Made by a program: the position numbers and the translations under genes | NCBI RefSeq assembly: GCF_014646295.1 | Contig: NZ_BMNE01000010.1 | Coordinates: 70,697-134,696 of the forward strand | DNA length: 64,000 nucleotides | DNA from: Nocardia rhizosphaerihabitans | GTDB lineage: Bacteria > Actinomycetota > Actinomycetes > Mycobacteriales > Mycobacteriaceae | Direction of reading: 5' to 3' | Notes under the pieces: model-generated | Told to the model about the DNA's origin: nothing | The model's input: only the letters and a program-made list of their open reading frames with translations | The model's database searches: none | Shown: one piece after another, positions 8,526 to 16,484 of the stretch | Numbering within the stretch: the first letter of the stretch is position 1 | Layout: every line of letters starts with the position of its first letter

Positions 8526-11258
8526 GTGAGTTCACCGACGACTGCGCAGGCATCGACAACGACCACCGATTCGGGCGGTGAGCGGCCTACGCTGCTGCTC
8601 CTGGACGGGCACTCGCTGGCCTATCGCGCGTTCTTCGCGCTACCGGCGGAGAACTTCAAGACCGTCACCGGGCAGACCACCAACGCGGTGTACGGGTTCA
8701 CCTCGATGCTCATCAATCTGTTGCGTGACGAGAAGCCCAGCCATGTGGCCGCGGCGTTCGACGTGTCCCGCAAGACCTTCCGCACCGAGGCATACCCGGA
8801 GTACAAGGCCAATCGCAGTGCGACGCCCGACGAGTTCCGCGGCCAGGTCGAGCTCACGAAGGATGTGCTGGGCGCGCTCGGCATTCCCGTGATGGCGATC
8901 GACGGCTACGAGGCCGACGACGTGATCGCCACCCTCACCACCCAGGCCGCCGCCCACGGATACCGGGTCTTGATCGTCACCGGTGACCGCGATGCCATCC
9001 AGCTGGTCAACGACGACGTCACCGTCCTCTACCCGCGCAAGGGCGTCTCCGATCTCACCCGGTTCACCCCGGCCGAGGTGGAGACCAAGTACGGCCTCAC
9101 CCCCGCGCAGTATCCGGACTACGCGGCGTTGCGTGGCGACCCGAGCGACAACCTGCCCGGCATCCCCGGCGTCGGCGAGAAGACCGCCGCCAAGTGGATC
9201 CGCGAATACGGCGACCTGGCCACCCTCGTCGACAAGGTCGACCAGGTGAAGGGCAAGGTCGGCGACGCGCTGCGCGCCAACCTGTCCAGCGTCGTGCTCA
9301 ACCGCCAGCTCACCGAGATGGTGCGCGAGGTCCCGCTGCCCTACACGCCCGACCAGCTGGCGCAGGCGCCGTGGGACCGGGAGAAGATCCATCAGCTCTT
9401 CGACGACCTGGAATTCCGGGTGCTGCGCGACCGGCTGTTCGAAACCCTCGGCTCCGCCGAGCCCGAGGCCGAATCGGGCTTCGAGATCAGCGGTGGCGCC
9501 CTCGATCAGGGCGCGGTGGCCGACTGGCTGGCCGAGCACGCGAAAGCCGGTGTGCGCCAAGGTCTGTCGGTGGTCGGCACCGGCACCCCGGTGCACGGCG
9601 ACGCCCGTGCCCTCGCGATCGCCGCCGGTGACGGCGAAGGCGGCTACATCGATCTCACCGTGCTCACCCCCGAGGACGAGGCGGCGCTGGGCGCCTGGCT
9701 GGCCGACCCGGCCGTGCCCAAGGCGCTGCACGAGGCCAAGTCCGCCGGGCACGCGCTGCGCGGTCGCGGCTTCACCCTGGCCGGCCTCACCACCGATACG
9801 GCGCTGGCGGCCTACCTGGTCCGGCCCGGCCAGCGCAGCTTCAACCTCGACGATCTGTCCCTGCGCTACCTCAAGCGCGAACTGCGCGTGGAGACCGGCG
9901 ACACGGGTCAGCTCTCGCTGCTCGACGACGAGGACACCGTCGCCGCCGAGACCGCGCGCCAGGAGATGCTGCGCGCCCGCGCGGTCGCCGACCTCGCCGA
10001 CGCGCTCGACACCGAACTGGCCGCGATCGAGTCGACCGCCCTGCTCGACGAGATGGAGCTGCCCCTGCTCGGCGTGCTCGGCCAGCTCGAAGAGGCGGGC
10101 ATCGCCGTCGACGTGGCCCAGCTCGAGTCGCTGCAGCGCCAGTTCGCCGACCGGGTCGCCGAGGCGGCGAACTCCGCGTACGAGGTGATCGGCAAGCAGA
10201 TCAACCTCGGCTCGCCCAAGCAGCTGCAGGTGGTGCTGTTCGACGAGCTCGACATGCCCAAGACCAAGCGCACCAAGACCGGCTACACCACCGACGCCGA
10301 CGCGCTGGAATCGCTGTTCGAGAAGACCGGCCACGCCTTCCTCGAGCACCTGCTCGCGCACCGCGACGCGACCAGGCTCAAAGTGACCGTCGACGGCCTG
10401 CTCAAGTCGGTCGCCGACGACGGCCGCGTGCACACCACCTTCAACCAGACCATCGCCGCCACCGGCAGGCTCTCCTCGACCGAGCCGAACCTGCAGAACA
10501 TCCCGATCCGCACCGACACCGGCCGCCAGATCCGCGACACCTTCGTCGTCGGCCCCGGCTACGCCGAGCTGATGACGGCCGACTACAGCCAGATCGAGAT
10601 GCGGATCATGGCGCACCTGTCCGGCGACGAGGGCCTGATCGAGGCGTTCAACTCCGGCGAGGACCTGCACACCTTCGTCGCGTCCAAGGCCTTCGACATC
10701 CCGCTGTCGGAGGTGAACCCGGAGATGCGCCGCCGGATCAAGGCCATGTCCTACGGTCTGGCCTACGGCCTGAGCTCCTACGGCCTCTCGGCGCAGCTGA
10801 AGATCAGCACCGCCGAGGCCAAGGAGCAGATGGACGTCTACTTCGACCGCTTCGGCGGCATCCGCGACTACCTGGCCGAGGTCGTCGAGCAGGCCCGCAA
10901 GGTCGGCTACACCCAGACCCTGTTCGGTCGCCGCCGCTACCTGCCCGACCTGGATTCCAGCAACCGTCAGCGCCGCGAGGCCGCCGAGCGGATGGCCCTC
11001 AACGCCCCCATCCAGGGCACCGCCGCCGACATCATCAAGGTCGCCATGATCAATGTGCAGAACGCGATGCGTGAGGCCGGTCTGCGCTCGCGCATGCTCC
11101 TGCAGATCCACGACGAACTGGTCTTCGAGGTCGCCGACGGCGAACGCGAAGCACTGGAAGCCCTTGCCCGCGAACAGATGTCCTCGGCCATCGAACTCTC
11201 GGTGCCGCTGACGGTCTCCGTCGGCACCGGCCGCAGCTGGGACGCCGCCGCGCACTGA
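8526..11258 (+). CDS. polA: DNA polymerase I
   Basis: 910-aa repair and Okazaki-fragment-processing polymerase. The N-terminal 5'-3' exonuclease (about 20-310) shows LLLDGHSLAYRAFF and the H3TH region GDPSDNLPGIPGVGEKTA. The middle 3'-5' exonuclease-like domain (about 330-520) lacks obvious catalytic acids, as in other actinobacterial PolA. The polymerase domain has motif A DYSQIEMRI, motif B RRIKAMSYGLAYGLSSYG and motif C QIHDELVFEV. The frame is open well upstream to 8145, but I chose GTG 8526 because the -10 box at 8513 makes it a leaderless start and the length then matches the family. It ends at a shared bidirectional terminator. Confidence 0.95.
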   Translation: MSSPTTAQASTTTTDSGGERPTLLLLDGHSLAYRAFFALPAENFKTVTGQTTNAVYGFTSMLINLLRDEKPSHVAAAFDVSRKTFRTEAYPEYKANRSATPDEFRGQVELTKDVLGALGIPVMAIDGYEADDVIATLTTQAAAHGYRVLIVTGDRDAIQLVNDDVTVLYPRKGVSDLTRFTPAEVETKYGLTPAQYPDYAALRGDPSDNLPGIPGVGEKTAAKWIREYGDLATLVDKVDQVKGKVGDALRANLSSVVLNRQLTEMVREVPLPYTPDQLAQAPWDREKIHQLFDDLEFRVLRDRLFETLGSAEPEAESGFEISGGALDQGAVADWLAEHAKAGVRQGLSVVGTGTPVHGDARALAIAAGDGEGGYIDLTVLTPEDEAALGAWLADPAVPKALHEAKSAGHALRGRGFTLAGLTTDTALAAYLVRPGQRSFNLDDLSLRYLKRELRVETGDTGQLSLLDDEDTVAAETARQEMLRARAVADLADALDTELAAIESTALLDEMELPLLGVLGQLEEAGIAVDVAQLESLQRQFADRVAEAANSAYEVIGKQINLGSPKQLQVVLFDELDMPKTKRTKTGYTTDADALESLFEKTGHAFLEHLLAHRDATRLKVTVDGLLKSVADDGRVHTTFNQTIAATGRLSSTEPNLQNIPIRTDTGRQIRDTFVVGPGYAELMTADYSQIEMRIMAHLSGDEGLIEAFNSGEDLHTFVASKAFDIPLSEVNPEMRRRIKAMSYGLAYGLSSYGLSAQLKISTAEAKEQMDVYFDRFGGIRDYLAEVVEQARKVGYTQTLFGRRRYLPDLDSSNRQRREAAERMALNAPIQGTAADIIKVAMINVQNAMREAGLRSRMLLQIHDELVFEVADGEREALEALAREQMSSAIELSVPLTVSVGTGRSWDAAAH

Positions 11259-11272
11259 CGTGGCCGACTCGG

Positions 11273-11312
11273 CACTGTGGGCACCGACCCGTCAGGATCG
11301 GTACCCACAGTG
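11273..11312. terminator. Bidirectional terminator between polA and the LGFP gene
   Basis: Arms 11273-11287 (CACTGTGGGCACCGA) and 11298-11312 pair over 15 positions with one mismatch, with a 10-nt loop. It sits between two convergent genes. Confidence 0.7.
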
Positions 11313-11332
11313 GCTGGGGAACGGAACGCTGG

Positions 11333-11671
11333 TTACGCGTTGACCGTCACCGCGTCGTCGGCGATCGAGTAGCTGATCGAACCGTTCTCGAAGTGGCTGA
11401 TCTTGCCGCCGTCGATGTCCTGCTCGTCGGAGGTCGGGTAGCCCAGCCGGCCACCCGCGCCGCCCTCGGCTTCCCACGCCTGCCGGATGGCGCCGTACAC
11501 GGTCTTGGCTCCTGTCGGCAGCGTGAAGTAGATGACGCCGCCGGTGAACTCCTGGAACTTGCCACCGTTGGGCGCGTCCTGCTCATCCGAGGTCGGTTCC
11601 CCCAGCGGGCTCGACACGCCACCAGCCTCGTTGTAGTGGTCGCCGATAGCTCCAGTGACTTCGAATGCCAT
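11333..11671 (-). CDS. Small LGFP-repeat protein without signal peptide
   Basis: 112-aa protein with at least two LGFP-type repeats (SPLGEPTSDEQ..., GRLGYPTSDEQ...), each followed by GGKFQEFTGG or GGKISHFENG. LGFP repeats are known from mycolyltransferase C-termini and envelope proteins, where they are thought to bind cell-wall material. Start ATG 11671 is chosen for an AAAGGA site about 9 nt upstream; the longer frame to 11767 has no such site. Unusually no signal peptide or membrane segment is visible, so either it acts in the cytoplasm or export is atypical. Function unknown. Confidence 0.75.
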   Translation of the reverse strand: MAFEVTGAIGDHYNEAGGVSSPLGEPTSDEQDAPNGGKFQEFTGGVIYFTLPTGAKTVYGAIRQAWEAEGGAGGRLGYPTSDEQDIDGGKISHFENGSISYSIADDAVTVNA

Positions 11672-11866
11672 ATCGATTGATCCTTTCGCGCAGGTAACAA
11701 TTGGTCGAGCGCGGCGACCGTAACGCGCGCTCGCCGGTTCCCCGGCGGCGACTCGCGGAGCGACCACGAACCGTCAAACACCGCTGACAGGGCTGGCGCC
11801 TTTGTCCAAGACGCGGGGGTCGCGCGGTCGTAGGGTGGGGTTGGTCGACCGAAGGAGTTGAGCATC

Positions 11867-12295
11867 ATGACCGGATTCGTCGCGACCGCGCAGACCGAGA
11901 TCAGCGCCTCTCCGCAGCGGGTATGGGACGTGCTGACCGACCCGGAGCAGATCCGCCGATTCATGTTCGGTGCCGAGGTACGCACCGATTGGCAGCCGGG
12001 TAGCCCGATCGTCTGGCAGGGCGAGTACGAGGGCAAGTCCTACGAGGACCGTGGCGAGATTCTCGTGGTCGAGCCGGGCCGGTTGCTGAAGGTCACCCAC
12101 TACAGCCCGCTGAGCGGCCAGGACGACCTGCCCGAGAACTATCACACGCTCACCTACGAACTCGTCGGGGACGACACGACCACGCGGCTGTCGCTGAGCC
12201 AGGACAACAACGCCACCGAGGCGGAGGCCTCGCACGCGCGCGGGATGTGGACCACCCACGTCGAGGGGATCAAGGCCGCCGCCGAACGCGGCTGA
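11867..12295 (+). CDS. SRPBCC (AHSA1/START-like) domain protein
   Basis: 142-aa single-domain protein of the SRPBCC fold: the early EISASPQRVWDVLTDPEQIRRF and the later EDRGEILVVEPGRLLKVTHY and LTYELVGDDTTTRLSLSQ are typical. The family binds hydrophobic ligands; the ligand here is unknown. ATG 11867 follows GAAGGAG (11851-11857) at a 9-nt spacing, better than the in-frame TTG at 11858. A TAGGGT element at 11831-11836 could be its -10. It stands alone, divergent from the LGFP gene. Confidence 0.8.
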   Translation: MTGFVATAQTEISASPQRVWDVLTDPEQIRRFMFGAEVRTDWQPGSPIVWQGEYEGKSYEDRGEILVVEPGRLLKVTHYSPLSGQDDLPENYHTLTYELVGDDTTTRLSLSQDNNATEAEASHARGMWTTHVEGIKAAAERG

Positions 12296-12361
12296 TTCCG
12301 GTGGCGCGAAACGCCTCGGCGCCGGGCGGCGGCAGCGACGGAATGTGGCAGCATCGGACAC

Positions 12362-13129
12362 ATGTCCGCTGACGTCATCGCGACCCCGCTGCCCGACTGC
12401 CCTGATATCGAGCAGGCCTTCGCGACGTCGTGGCCCGTGCGCCTCGGGGACACCGACGGCCACGACCGGCTGCGCCTGGACGCGGTGGCGCGGTATCTGC
12501 AGGACATCGGGTTCGATCATCTCGACGCCGTCGAGGACGGCGACGCGCACCAGGCGTGGATCGTGCGGCGCACCGTCATCGACGTCTACGAACCCATCGT
12601 CTTCGGCGACCGGGTGCACCTACGTCGCTGGGCCGACGCGCTGTCGAATCGCTGGTGCGACATGCGGATTCAGCTCAAAGGGGAGCGGGGCGGGCATATC
12701 GAGGCCGCCGCGTTCCTGATCCACATCGACCCGGTGGCCGGGCGTCCGGCGCGGATGAGCGACGCGTTCATGGCGCCGATGCTGGCCAGCACCACCGAGC
12801 ACCGGCTGCGCTGGCGCGCCGCGCTCACCGAGCTCAACGGCGTCGCCGCGGAGGCGGTGTCGTTCCCGCTGCGGGTGACCGATGTGGACCGGCTCGGCCA
12901 CGTCAACAACGCCGTCTACTGGGAGGCGGTCGAGGAAGCCCTCGCCGCGCACCCCGAGCACCACGAACTGCCGTACCGGGCGATCGTCGAGCATGTCGGC
13001 CCGGTGATGATGGGCGACAAGGTCGTCCTGCGTACCAGCCTGCAGCCCGGCAGCCTGCGCCTGCAGGTGGACGTCGACGGTTCGGCGCGGGCACTCGGTT
13101 CGGTCGAGCGACTGGCCGGCGACCGCTAG
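12362..13129 (+). CDS. Acyl-ACP thioesterase family protein (double hotdog)
   Basis: 255-aa protein predicted to hydrolyse acyl-ACP or acyl-CoA thioesters. Two hotdog halves are visible: residues about 20-135 begin with WPVRLGDTDGHDRLRLDAV, and residues about 150-250 contain the second conserved turn VTDVDRLGHVNNAVYWEAVE with the Asn-Asn typical of the FatA/FatB-like family. ATG 12362 is the first start after the preceding gene. Its stop overlaps the stop of the convergent DUF6191 gene by 4 nt. The natural acyl chain is not predictable. The family assignment is strong. Confidence 0.8.
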   Translation: MSADVIATPLPDCPDIEQAFATSWPVRLGDTDGHDRLRLDAVARYLQDIGFDHLDAVEDGDAHQAWIVRRTVIDVYEPIVFGDRVHLRRWADALSNRWCDMRIQLKGERGGHIEAAAFLIHIDPVAGRPARMSDAFMAPMLASTTEHRLRWRAALTELNGVAAEAVSFPLRVTDVDRLGHVNNAVYWEAVEEALAAHPEHHELPYRAIVEHVGPVMMGDKVVLRTSLQPGSLRLQVDVDGSARALGSVERLAGDR

Positions 13130-13437
13130 CGGTCGCGCGCGACCAACCTGGCCGACCCGCCCGCCAGATCCACCTCATCCCGCGGCGGCGCGCCGTCCGA
13201 CGGAGTCTCCCGGTGCATCAGCGTGGTCAGCCGCTGCTCGAACTCGTGCTGCTTGGACCCCTGGAACATCGCCGTGAGGTGCTCGAATCCGGTCGCCGCC
13301 ACCGCGGGCCCGGTGCGTTTGCGCGTCCACGGCAGCACACGCGTGCCGGTCAGCCGGTTGACCACCACCTCGAGCAGCGCGAGCAGGATCAGCAGGATCG
13401 CCAGCCCGGGGATCGTCATCGCGAAGACCGTACCCAT
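13126..13437 (-). CDS. Small membrane protein, DUF6191-like
   Basis: 103-aa protein with one N-terminal membrane segment (about residues 9-27, IPGLAILLILLALLEVVV). A soluble region follows, containing GFEHLTAMFQGSKQHEFEQR and a C-terminal DGAPPRDEVDL motif that I recognise as DUF6191-like. The function of this actinobacterial family is unknown. It is convergent with the thioesterase gene and divergent from the leader-peptide promoter. The first ATG is used; no strong ribosome site is seen. Confidence 0.65.
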   Translation of the reverse strand: MGTVFAMTIPGLAILLILLALLEVVVNRLTGTRVLPWTRKRTGPAVAATGFEHLTAMFQGSKQHEFEQRLTTLMHRETPSDGAPPRDEVDLAGGSARLVARDR

Positions 13438-13523
13438 GCATTCACGGTACCGGCCCCGGAGCGCGCGGTCGCTGAGCTGCGGTGATGGTACTCACGGGTA
13501 GACACGTCGAGGCGCTAAGTAGG

Positions 13524-13552
13524 TTGCGGTTTCGCGACGACCGCCCTATTCT
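13524..13552 (+). promoter_or_regulatory. Promoter of the branched-chain amino-acid leader peptide
   Basis: TTGCGG at 13524-13529 and TATTCT at 13547-13552 are separated by 17 nt. The -10 ends 7 nt before GTG 13560, so the leader peptide should be translated from a leaderless transcript. Confidence 0.6.
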
Positions 13553-13559
13553 CGAACCC

Positions 13560-13691
13560 GTGCCGAATCCCGCCGACCGCTTTGCCGCGCTGCTTGTCGC
13601 TGACCGCGACCGCGCGGCCGCTGCTGCGCAGACCGCGCAGGCAGCCACACGGCAGATTCTTCTCGTAGTAACCCGCCGTAGCGGGGTCTGA
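13560..13691 (+). CDS. Putative branched-chain amino-acid leader peptide (43 aa)
   Basis: 43-aa ORF starting at a leaderless GTG. Near its C-terminus are five consecutive branched-chain codons, Ile-Leu-Leu-Val-Val (att ctt ctc gta gta, about 13656-13670); ATT, CTT and GTA are rare codons in this GC-rich genome. The last codons (Arg-Arg-Ser-Gly-Val) form the 5' arm of a GC-rich hairpin. As I recall, actinobacterial ilvB leader peptides end in a similar VVVT-basic stretch. Ribosome stalling at these codons under Ile/Leu/Val shortage would change folding of the following hairpin. The downstream gene is a LeuA regulatory-domain protein, which fits. The peptide itself probably has no other role. 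Confidence 0.65.
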   Translation: MPNPADRFAALLVADRDRAAAAAQTAQAATRQILLVVTRRSGV

Positions 13692-13735
13692 TTCGGACCG
13701 GCCCCCTCGCTGCGGGCTGATTTTCATTGTTCTGC
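13676..13735 (+). promoter_or_regulatory. Putative transcription attenuator after the leader peptide
   Basis: Arm 13676-13686 (CCGTAGCGGGG) overlaps the last leader-peptide codons and pairs with 13705-13715 over 11 positions (two G-T pairs). A T-rich run, TGATTTTCATTGTTCT, follows. Position and form match a terminator of a translation-coupled attenuator. Confidence 0.55.
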
Positions 13736-13782
13736 TGGTCCCACTGCCAACGAAGACGATCTTCGGGAAGACCTCACCTGCA

Positions 13783-14205
13783 ATGACACTGCTGACACTG
13801 GACCGTGCCCTGTTCGACGCCGCCCCCAAGGGCCTGCGCGCCGAGACCATCGACCTGACCCCCGCCCAGTTCCTCGACCGGTACGCCCGGATCGAAGGAC
13901 CGATCGCTCTCGGCGAATTCACTTGTTCCGGAACGGATTTCACCGCGACCCTGGAATTCGCCGACCACCTGCGCACTGTCATCGCGGCCGGTAGCCCGGT
14001 CGCCGCCATGACCTCGGCGCTCTACGACGAGGGCTACCCCCTCGAGATCCTGCAGTTCCACCAGCGCCGCACCGCCGATGGCACCGCCACCTTCGTGCAG
14101 TGCGAGTTCAACGGCAGGCGCGGCTGGGCCGCGGCCATGGCCGGCGACGGCGCCGAATCGACCGTGCGCGCCATGATCGCCTGCGTCAACCTGCTCGCCG
14201 GCTGA
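13783..14205 (+). CDS. Standalone alpha-isopropylmalate synthase (LeuA) regulatory-domain protein
   Basis: 140-aa protein that resembles only the C-terminal allosteric/dimerisation domain of 2-isopropylmalate synthase. Features are GSPVAAMTSALYDEGYPLEI, an LQFHQ segment, TFVQCEFNGRRGW and a closing STVRAMIACVNLLAG. In LeuA this domain binds leucine and inhibits catalysis. No catalytic TIM barrel is encoded, so this could be a leucine sensor or a subunit that regulates a LeuA encoded elsewhere (inference). The ATG lies about 90 nt after the leader-peptide stop and attenuator, implying control by branched-chain amino-acid supply. A terminator follows immediately. Confidence 0.7.
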   Translation: MTLLTLDRALFDAAPKGLRAETIDLTPAQFLDRYARIEGPIALGEFTCSGTDFTATLEFADHLRTVIAAGSPVAAMTSALYDEGYPLEILQFHQRRTADGTATFVQCEFNGRRGWAAAMAGDGAESTVRAMIACVNLLAG

Positions 14206-14219
14206 TTCCGAACAGTTCG

Positions 14220-14257
14220 AAGGGCCCGTTCGCCTCACCAAAGGTGAACGGGCCCTT
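14220..14257. terminator. Bidirectional terminator between the LeuA-domain gene and trxA
   Basis: A perfect 12-bp stem: AAGGGCCCGTTC at 14220-14231 pairs with GAACGGGCCCTT at 14246-14257. It lies between convergent genes. Confidence 0.75.
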
Positions 14258-14272
14258 GACGTTTCGTGGCGC

Positions 14273-14644
14273 CTATTCGGCGGCGGGGGCCTGCTCGGCG
14301 ATCTGCTTGCGGACCTCGTCCATGTCCAGGCCCTTGACCTGGGTCACCAGATCCTCGAGCGCGGCAGGCGGCAGCGCGCCCGGCTGGGCGAACACGAGCA
14401 CGCCCTCGCGGAAGGCCATGATGGTGGGGATGGACTGGATGTTCGCCGCGGCGGCGAGTCCCTGCTCGGCTTCGGTGTCGACCTTGCCGTACACCACATC
14501 GGTGTGCTTGTCGGAGGAGGCCTCGTAGGTGGGTGCGAAGCTGCGGCACGGACCGCACCAGGAAGCCCAGAAATCGACGAGGACCACGTCGTTTCCGGTG
14601 ATGACTTCGTCGAAGTTCTGCTGGGTCAGCGTCTGGGTGGCCAT
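14273..14644 (-). CDS. Thioredoxin
   Basis: 123-aa thiol-disulfide reductase with active site WCGPC (in DFWASWCGPCR), the cis-Pro loop SIPTIMAF, and a short C-terminal extension rich in acidic residues and Ala. Start ATG 14644 is preceded by AAGGAAGGGA at a suitable distance; the frame upstream to 14704 lacks support. Trx-family proteins reduce ribonucleotide reductase, methionine sulfoxide reductases and other partners. No reductase gene is adjacent, so this is likely an accessory thioredoxin. Confidence 0.9.
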   Translation of the reverse strand: MATQTLTQQNFDEVITGNDVVLVDFWASWCGPCRSFAPTYEASSDKHTDVVYGKVDTEAEQGLAAAANIQSIPTIMAFREGVLVFAQPGALPPAALEDLVTQVKGLDMDEVRKQIAEQAPAAE

Positions 14645-14693
14645 GACGTCCCTTCCTTGTCGGTGTCCTCGGCTGTAACGCCGCGGCGTCCCT

Positions 14694-15206
14694 CTATCTT
14701 CCACCGATCAGAATGCGCTCCTGCCGCGCCTCCCCGTCCCAGCGGCGAATGCCCACCACAACGGCCGGAAAATCCTTGTCGGCGGCCACCGCCTCGACCG
14801 CGTCGCCGAGCCGCTCCGGCGGCACCCGGCGGGCCAGCGTCACGTGCGGTGTCCACGCGTCGGGCCGCATGGTCGCGGGGACACCGGGGCAGGGTTCGAC
14901 CAGGTGATAGACGCGTCGGTGCAGGGCGAGCAGCTCCTCGGTGACCACGACCGGGCGCACCAGGATCGGCCTGCGCGCCCCGAAGACCAGCAGCCCGCCC
15001 AGCCGGATCGGCAGCGGATGGAATTCGATCCCGGCCAGCGCGCGGTCGATGCGCGGCCAGATCTCGCGCGCCACCGCCACCGTCACATGCGGCCGGTGGG
15101 TGGCGCCACGGGGGCTGGCGATGCCCGCCTGCGCCAGCACCGCCCACTGTCTGCGGACCTCGTCCGCACCGTCGTCGTCCAGGAGCAACTCCACCGACTG
15201 CACCAT
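14694..15206 (-). CDS. 2'-5' RNA ligase / 2H phosphoesterase family protein
   Basis: 170-aa protein with the two HxT/S-type motifs of the 2H superfamily: RPHVTVAVA near residue 40 and TPHVTLARR near 125. These enzymes act on 2'-5' or cyclic phosphodiester bonds in RNA or nucleotides; the substrate cannot be told here. ATG 15206 follows a TACTTT -10-like element by 9 nt. The longer open frame to 16112 is antisense to the next gene and is not believable as protein. Divergent from the dehydrogenase gene. Confidence 0.75.
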   Translation of the reverse strand: MVQSVELLLDDDGADEVRRQWAVLAQAGIASPRGATHRPHVTVAVAREIWPRIDRALAGIEFHPLPIRLGGLLVFGARRPILVRPVVVTEELLALHRRVYHLVEPCPGVPATMRPDAWTPHVTLARRVPPERLGDAVEAVAADKDFPAVVVGIRRWDGEARQERILIGGR

Positions 15207-15278
15207 GCTCTGCAGAAAGTAGTCGCTGTGGCGTGTCCCCGTGGCCAGGTCGGCCCCGACAGGCGCGAGGATGGAGGC

Positions 15279-16358
15279 GTGAACGGTGCGAAGGCGAGCC
15301 TGCGGCTCGGTGTGATCGACGGTGACGGAATCGGCCCCGAGGTGGTCGCCGCGACCCGGGCGGTCGTCGACGAGGCGATCGGCGCGGCGGGGCTGCGGCC
15401 GGTGGAGTGGGTGCCGCTGCTGATGGGCCACGAGGCCATCGCGGCCTGCGCCGACCCGCTGCCGGAGCAGACGTTGCGCGCGCTCGAAGAGCTCGATGCC
15501 TGGATCCTCGGCCCCCACGACAACGCGTCCTATCCCGCGGACATGCGGGTCGCGCCGGGCGGGGTCATCCGCAAGCGGCTCGGTCTCTACGCCAATATCC
15601 GGCCCGCGGTGGCGTTCGCCGGGGTGCGGTCGACGGCGCCGGACATCGACCTGGTCATCGTGCGGGAGAACAGCGAAGGCTTCTACGCCGACCGCAATAT
15701 GTTCGCCGGGTCGGGGGAGTTCCGGCCGACGCCCGATGTGGCGATGGCGGTGGCGGTGATCACCCGGCAGGCGTGCGAGCGGATCGCGCATCAGGCGTTG
15801 CGGCTGGCGCAGGGCAGGCGCAAGCGAGTCACCGTGGTGCACAAGGCGAATGTGCTGCCGATGACGACCGGCCTGTTCCGCGACGTCTGCTATGAGGTGG
15901 CCGCGCAGTACCCGGACGTGCGGGTCGACGACGAGCATGTCGACGCGATGGCCGCGCACCTGGTCCGCGCGCCCGGCGAGTACGACGTGATCGTCACCGA
16001 GAACCTCTTCGGTGACATCCTGTCGGACCTGGCGGGCGAGCTGGCCGGCTCGCTCGGCATGGCCGCGTCGCTGAACTGTTCGGACACCAAGGCGATGGCC
16101 CAGGCCGTGCACGGCGCCGCGCCCGGACTGGCCGGACGCAATCGCGCCAATCCGGCGGCGCTACAGCTGTCGGCGGCGATGTTGTTGCGGTGGTTGGCCG
16201 TTCGCCACGACGACCGCGGACTCGACGACGCGGCCGACCGGATCACCCGTGCCGTCGCCGCCACTCTGGCGGCCGGAATCGCGACCGCGGATCTCGGCGG
16301 TCTGGCTTCCACCAGCGAATTCACCGAGCAGGTCGCAGCGCGCGTGCACCGTAGGTGA
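15279..16358 (+). CDS. Isocitrate/isopropylmalate dehydrogenase family protein
   Basis: 359-aa NAD(P)-dependent beta-decarboxylating dehydrogenase. The N-terminus LGVIDGDGIGPEVV, the substrate-Arg segment RKRLGLYANIRPA, the Tyr-containing IVRENSEGFYADRN, the catalytic Lys in VVHKANVLP and the metal-binding Asp region ENLFGDILSDLAGE are all present. It could be LeuB-like, or act on tartrate, homoisocitrate or another 2-hydroxy-acid; the motifs do not decide. GTG 15279 has GGAGG immediately upstream (short spacing), so the start is moderately sure. It lies 1 kb from the LeuA-domain gene, a possible leucine-pathway link, but not in one operon. Confidence 0.8.
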   Translation: MNGAKASLRLGVIDGDGIGPEVVAATRAVVDEAIGAAGLRPVEWVPLLMGHEAIAACADPLPEQTLRALEELDAWILGPHDNASYPADMRVAPGGVIRKRLGLYANIRPAVAFAGVRSTAPDIDLVIVRENSEGFYADRNMFAGSGEFRPTPDVAMAVAVITRQACERIAHQALRLAQGRRKRVTVVHKANVLPMTTGLFRDVCYEVAAQYPDVRVDDEHVDAMAAHLVRAPGEYDVIVTENLFGDILSDLAGELAGSLGMAASLNCSDTKAMAQAVHGAAPGLAGRNRANPAALQLSAAMLLRWLAVRHDDRGLDDAADRITRAVAATLAAGIATADLGGLASTSEFTEQVAARVHRR

Positions 16359-16484
16359 AGGGACCCCTTTCACATTGACTGATTAATCTTCGGTTACTGT
16401 CGCACCACGCTGTGTCCGGTTCGCATACATTGCCAAACAGGCGCTGACACGTGGCCGGCGTCGACGTGAAATGTGGAGGCTCCT

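Noticed and set aside
8640..11255. 871-aa minus-strand open frame antisense to polA
   Set aside because: Composition is His/Gln/Arg/Gly-rich shadow coding with no domain; polA on the + strand is unmistakable.
15207..16112. Upstream extension of the minus-strand 2H phosphoesterase frame
   Set aside because: It lies antisense to the dehydrogenase gene and has no recognisable protein character; a start at 15206 gives the full domain.
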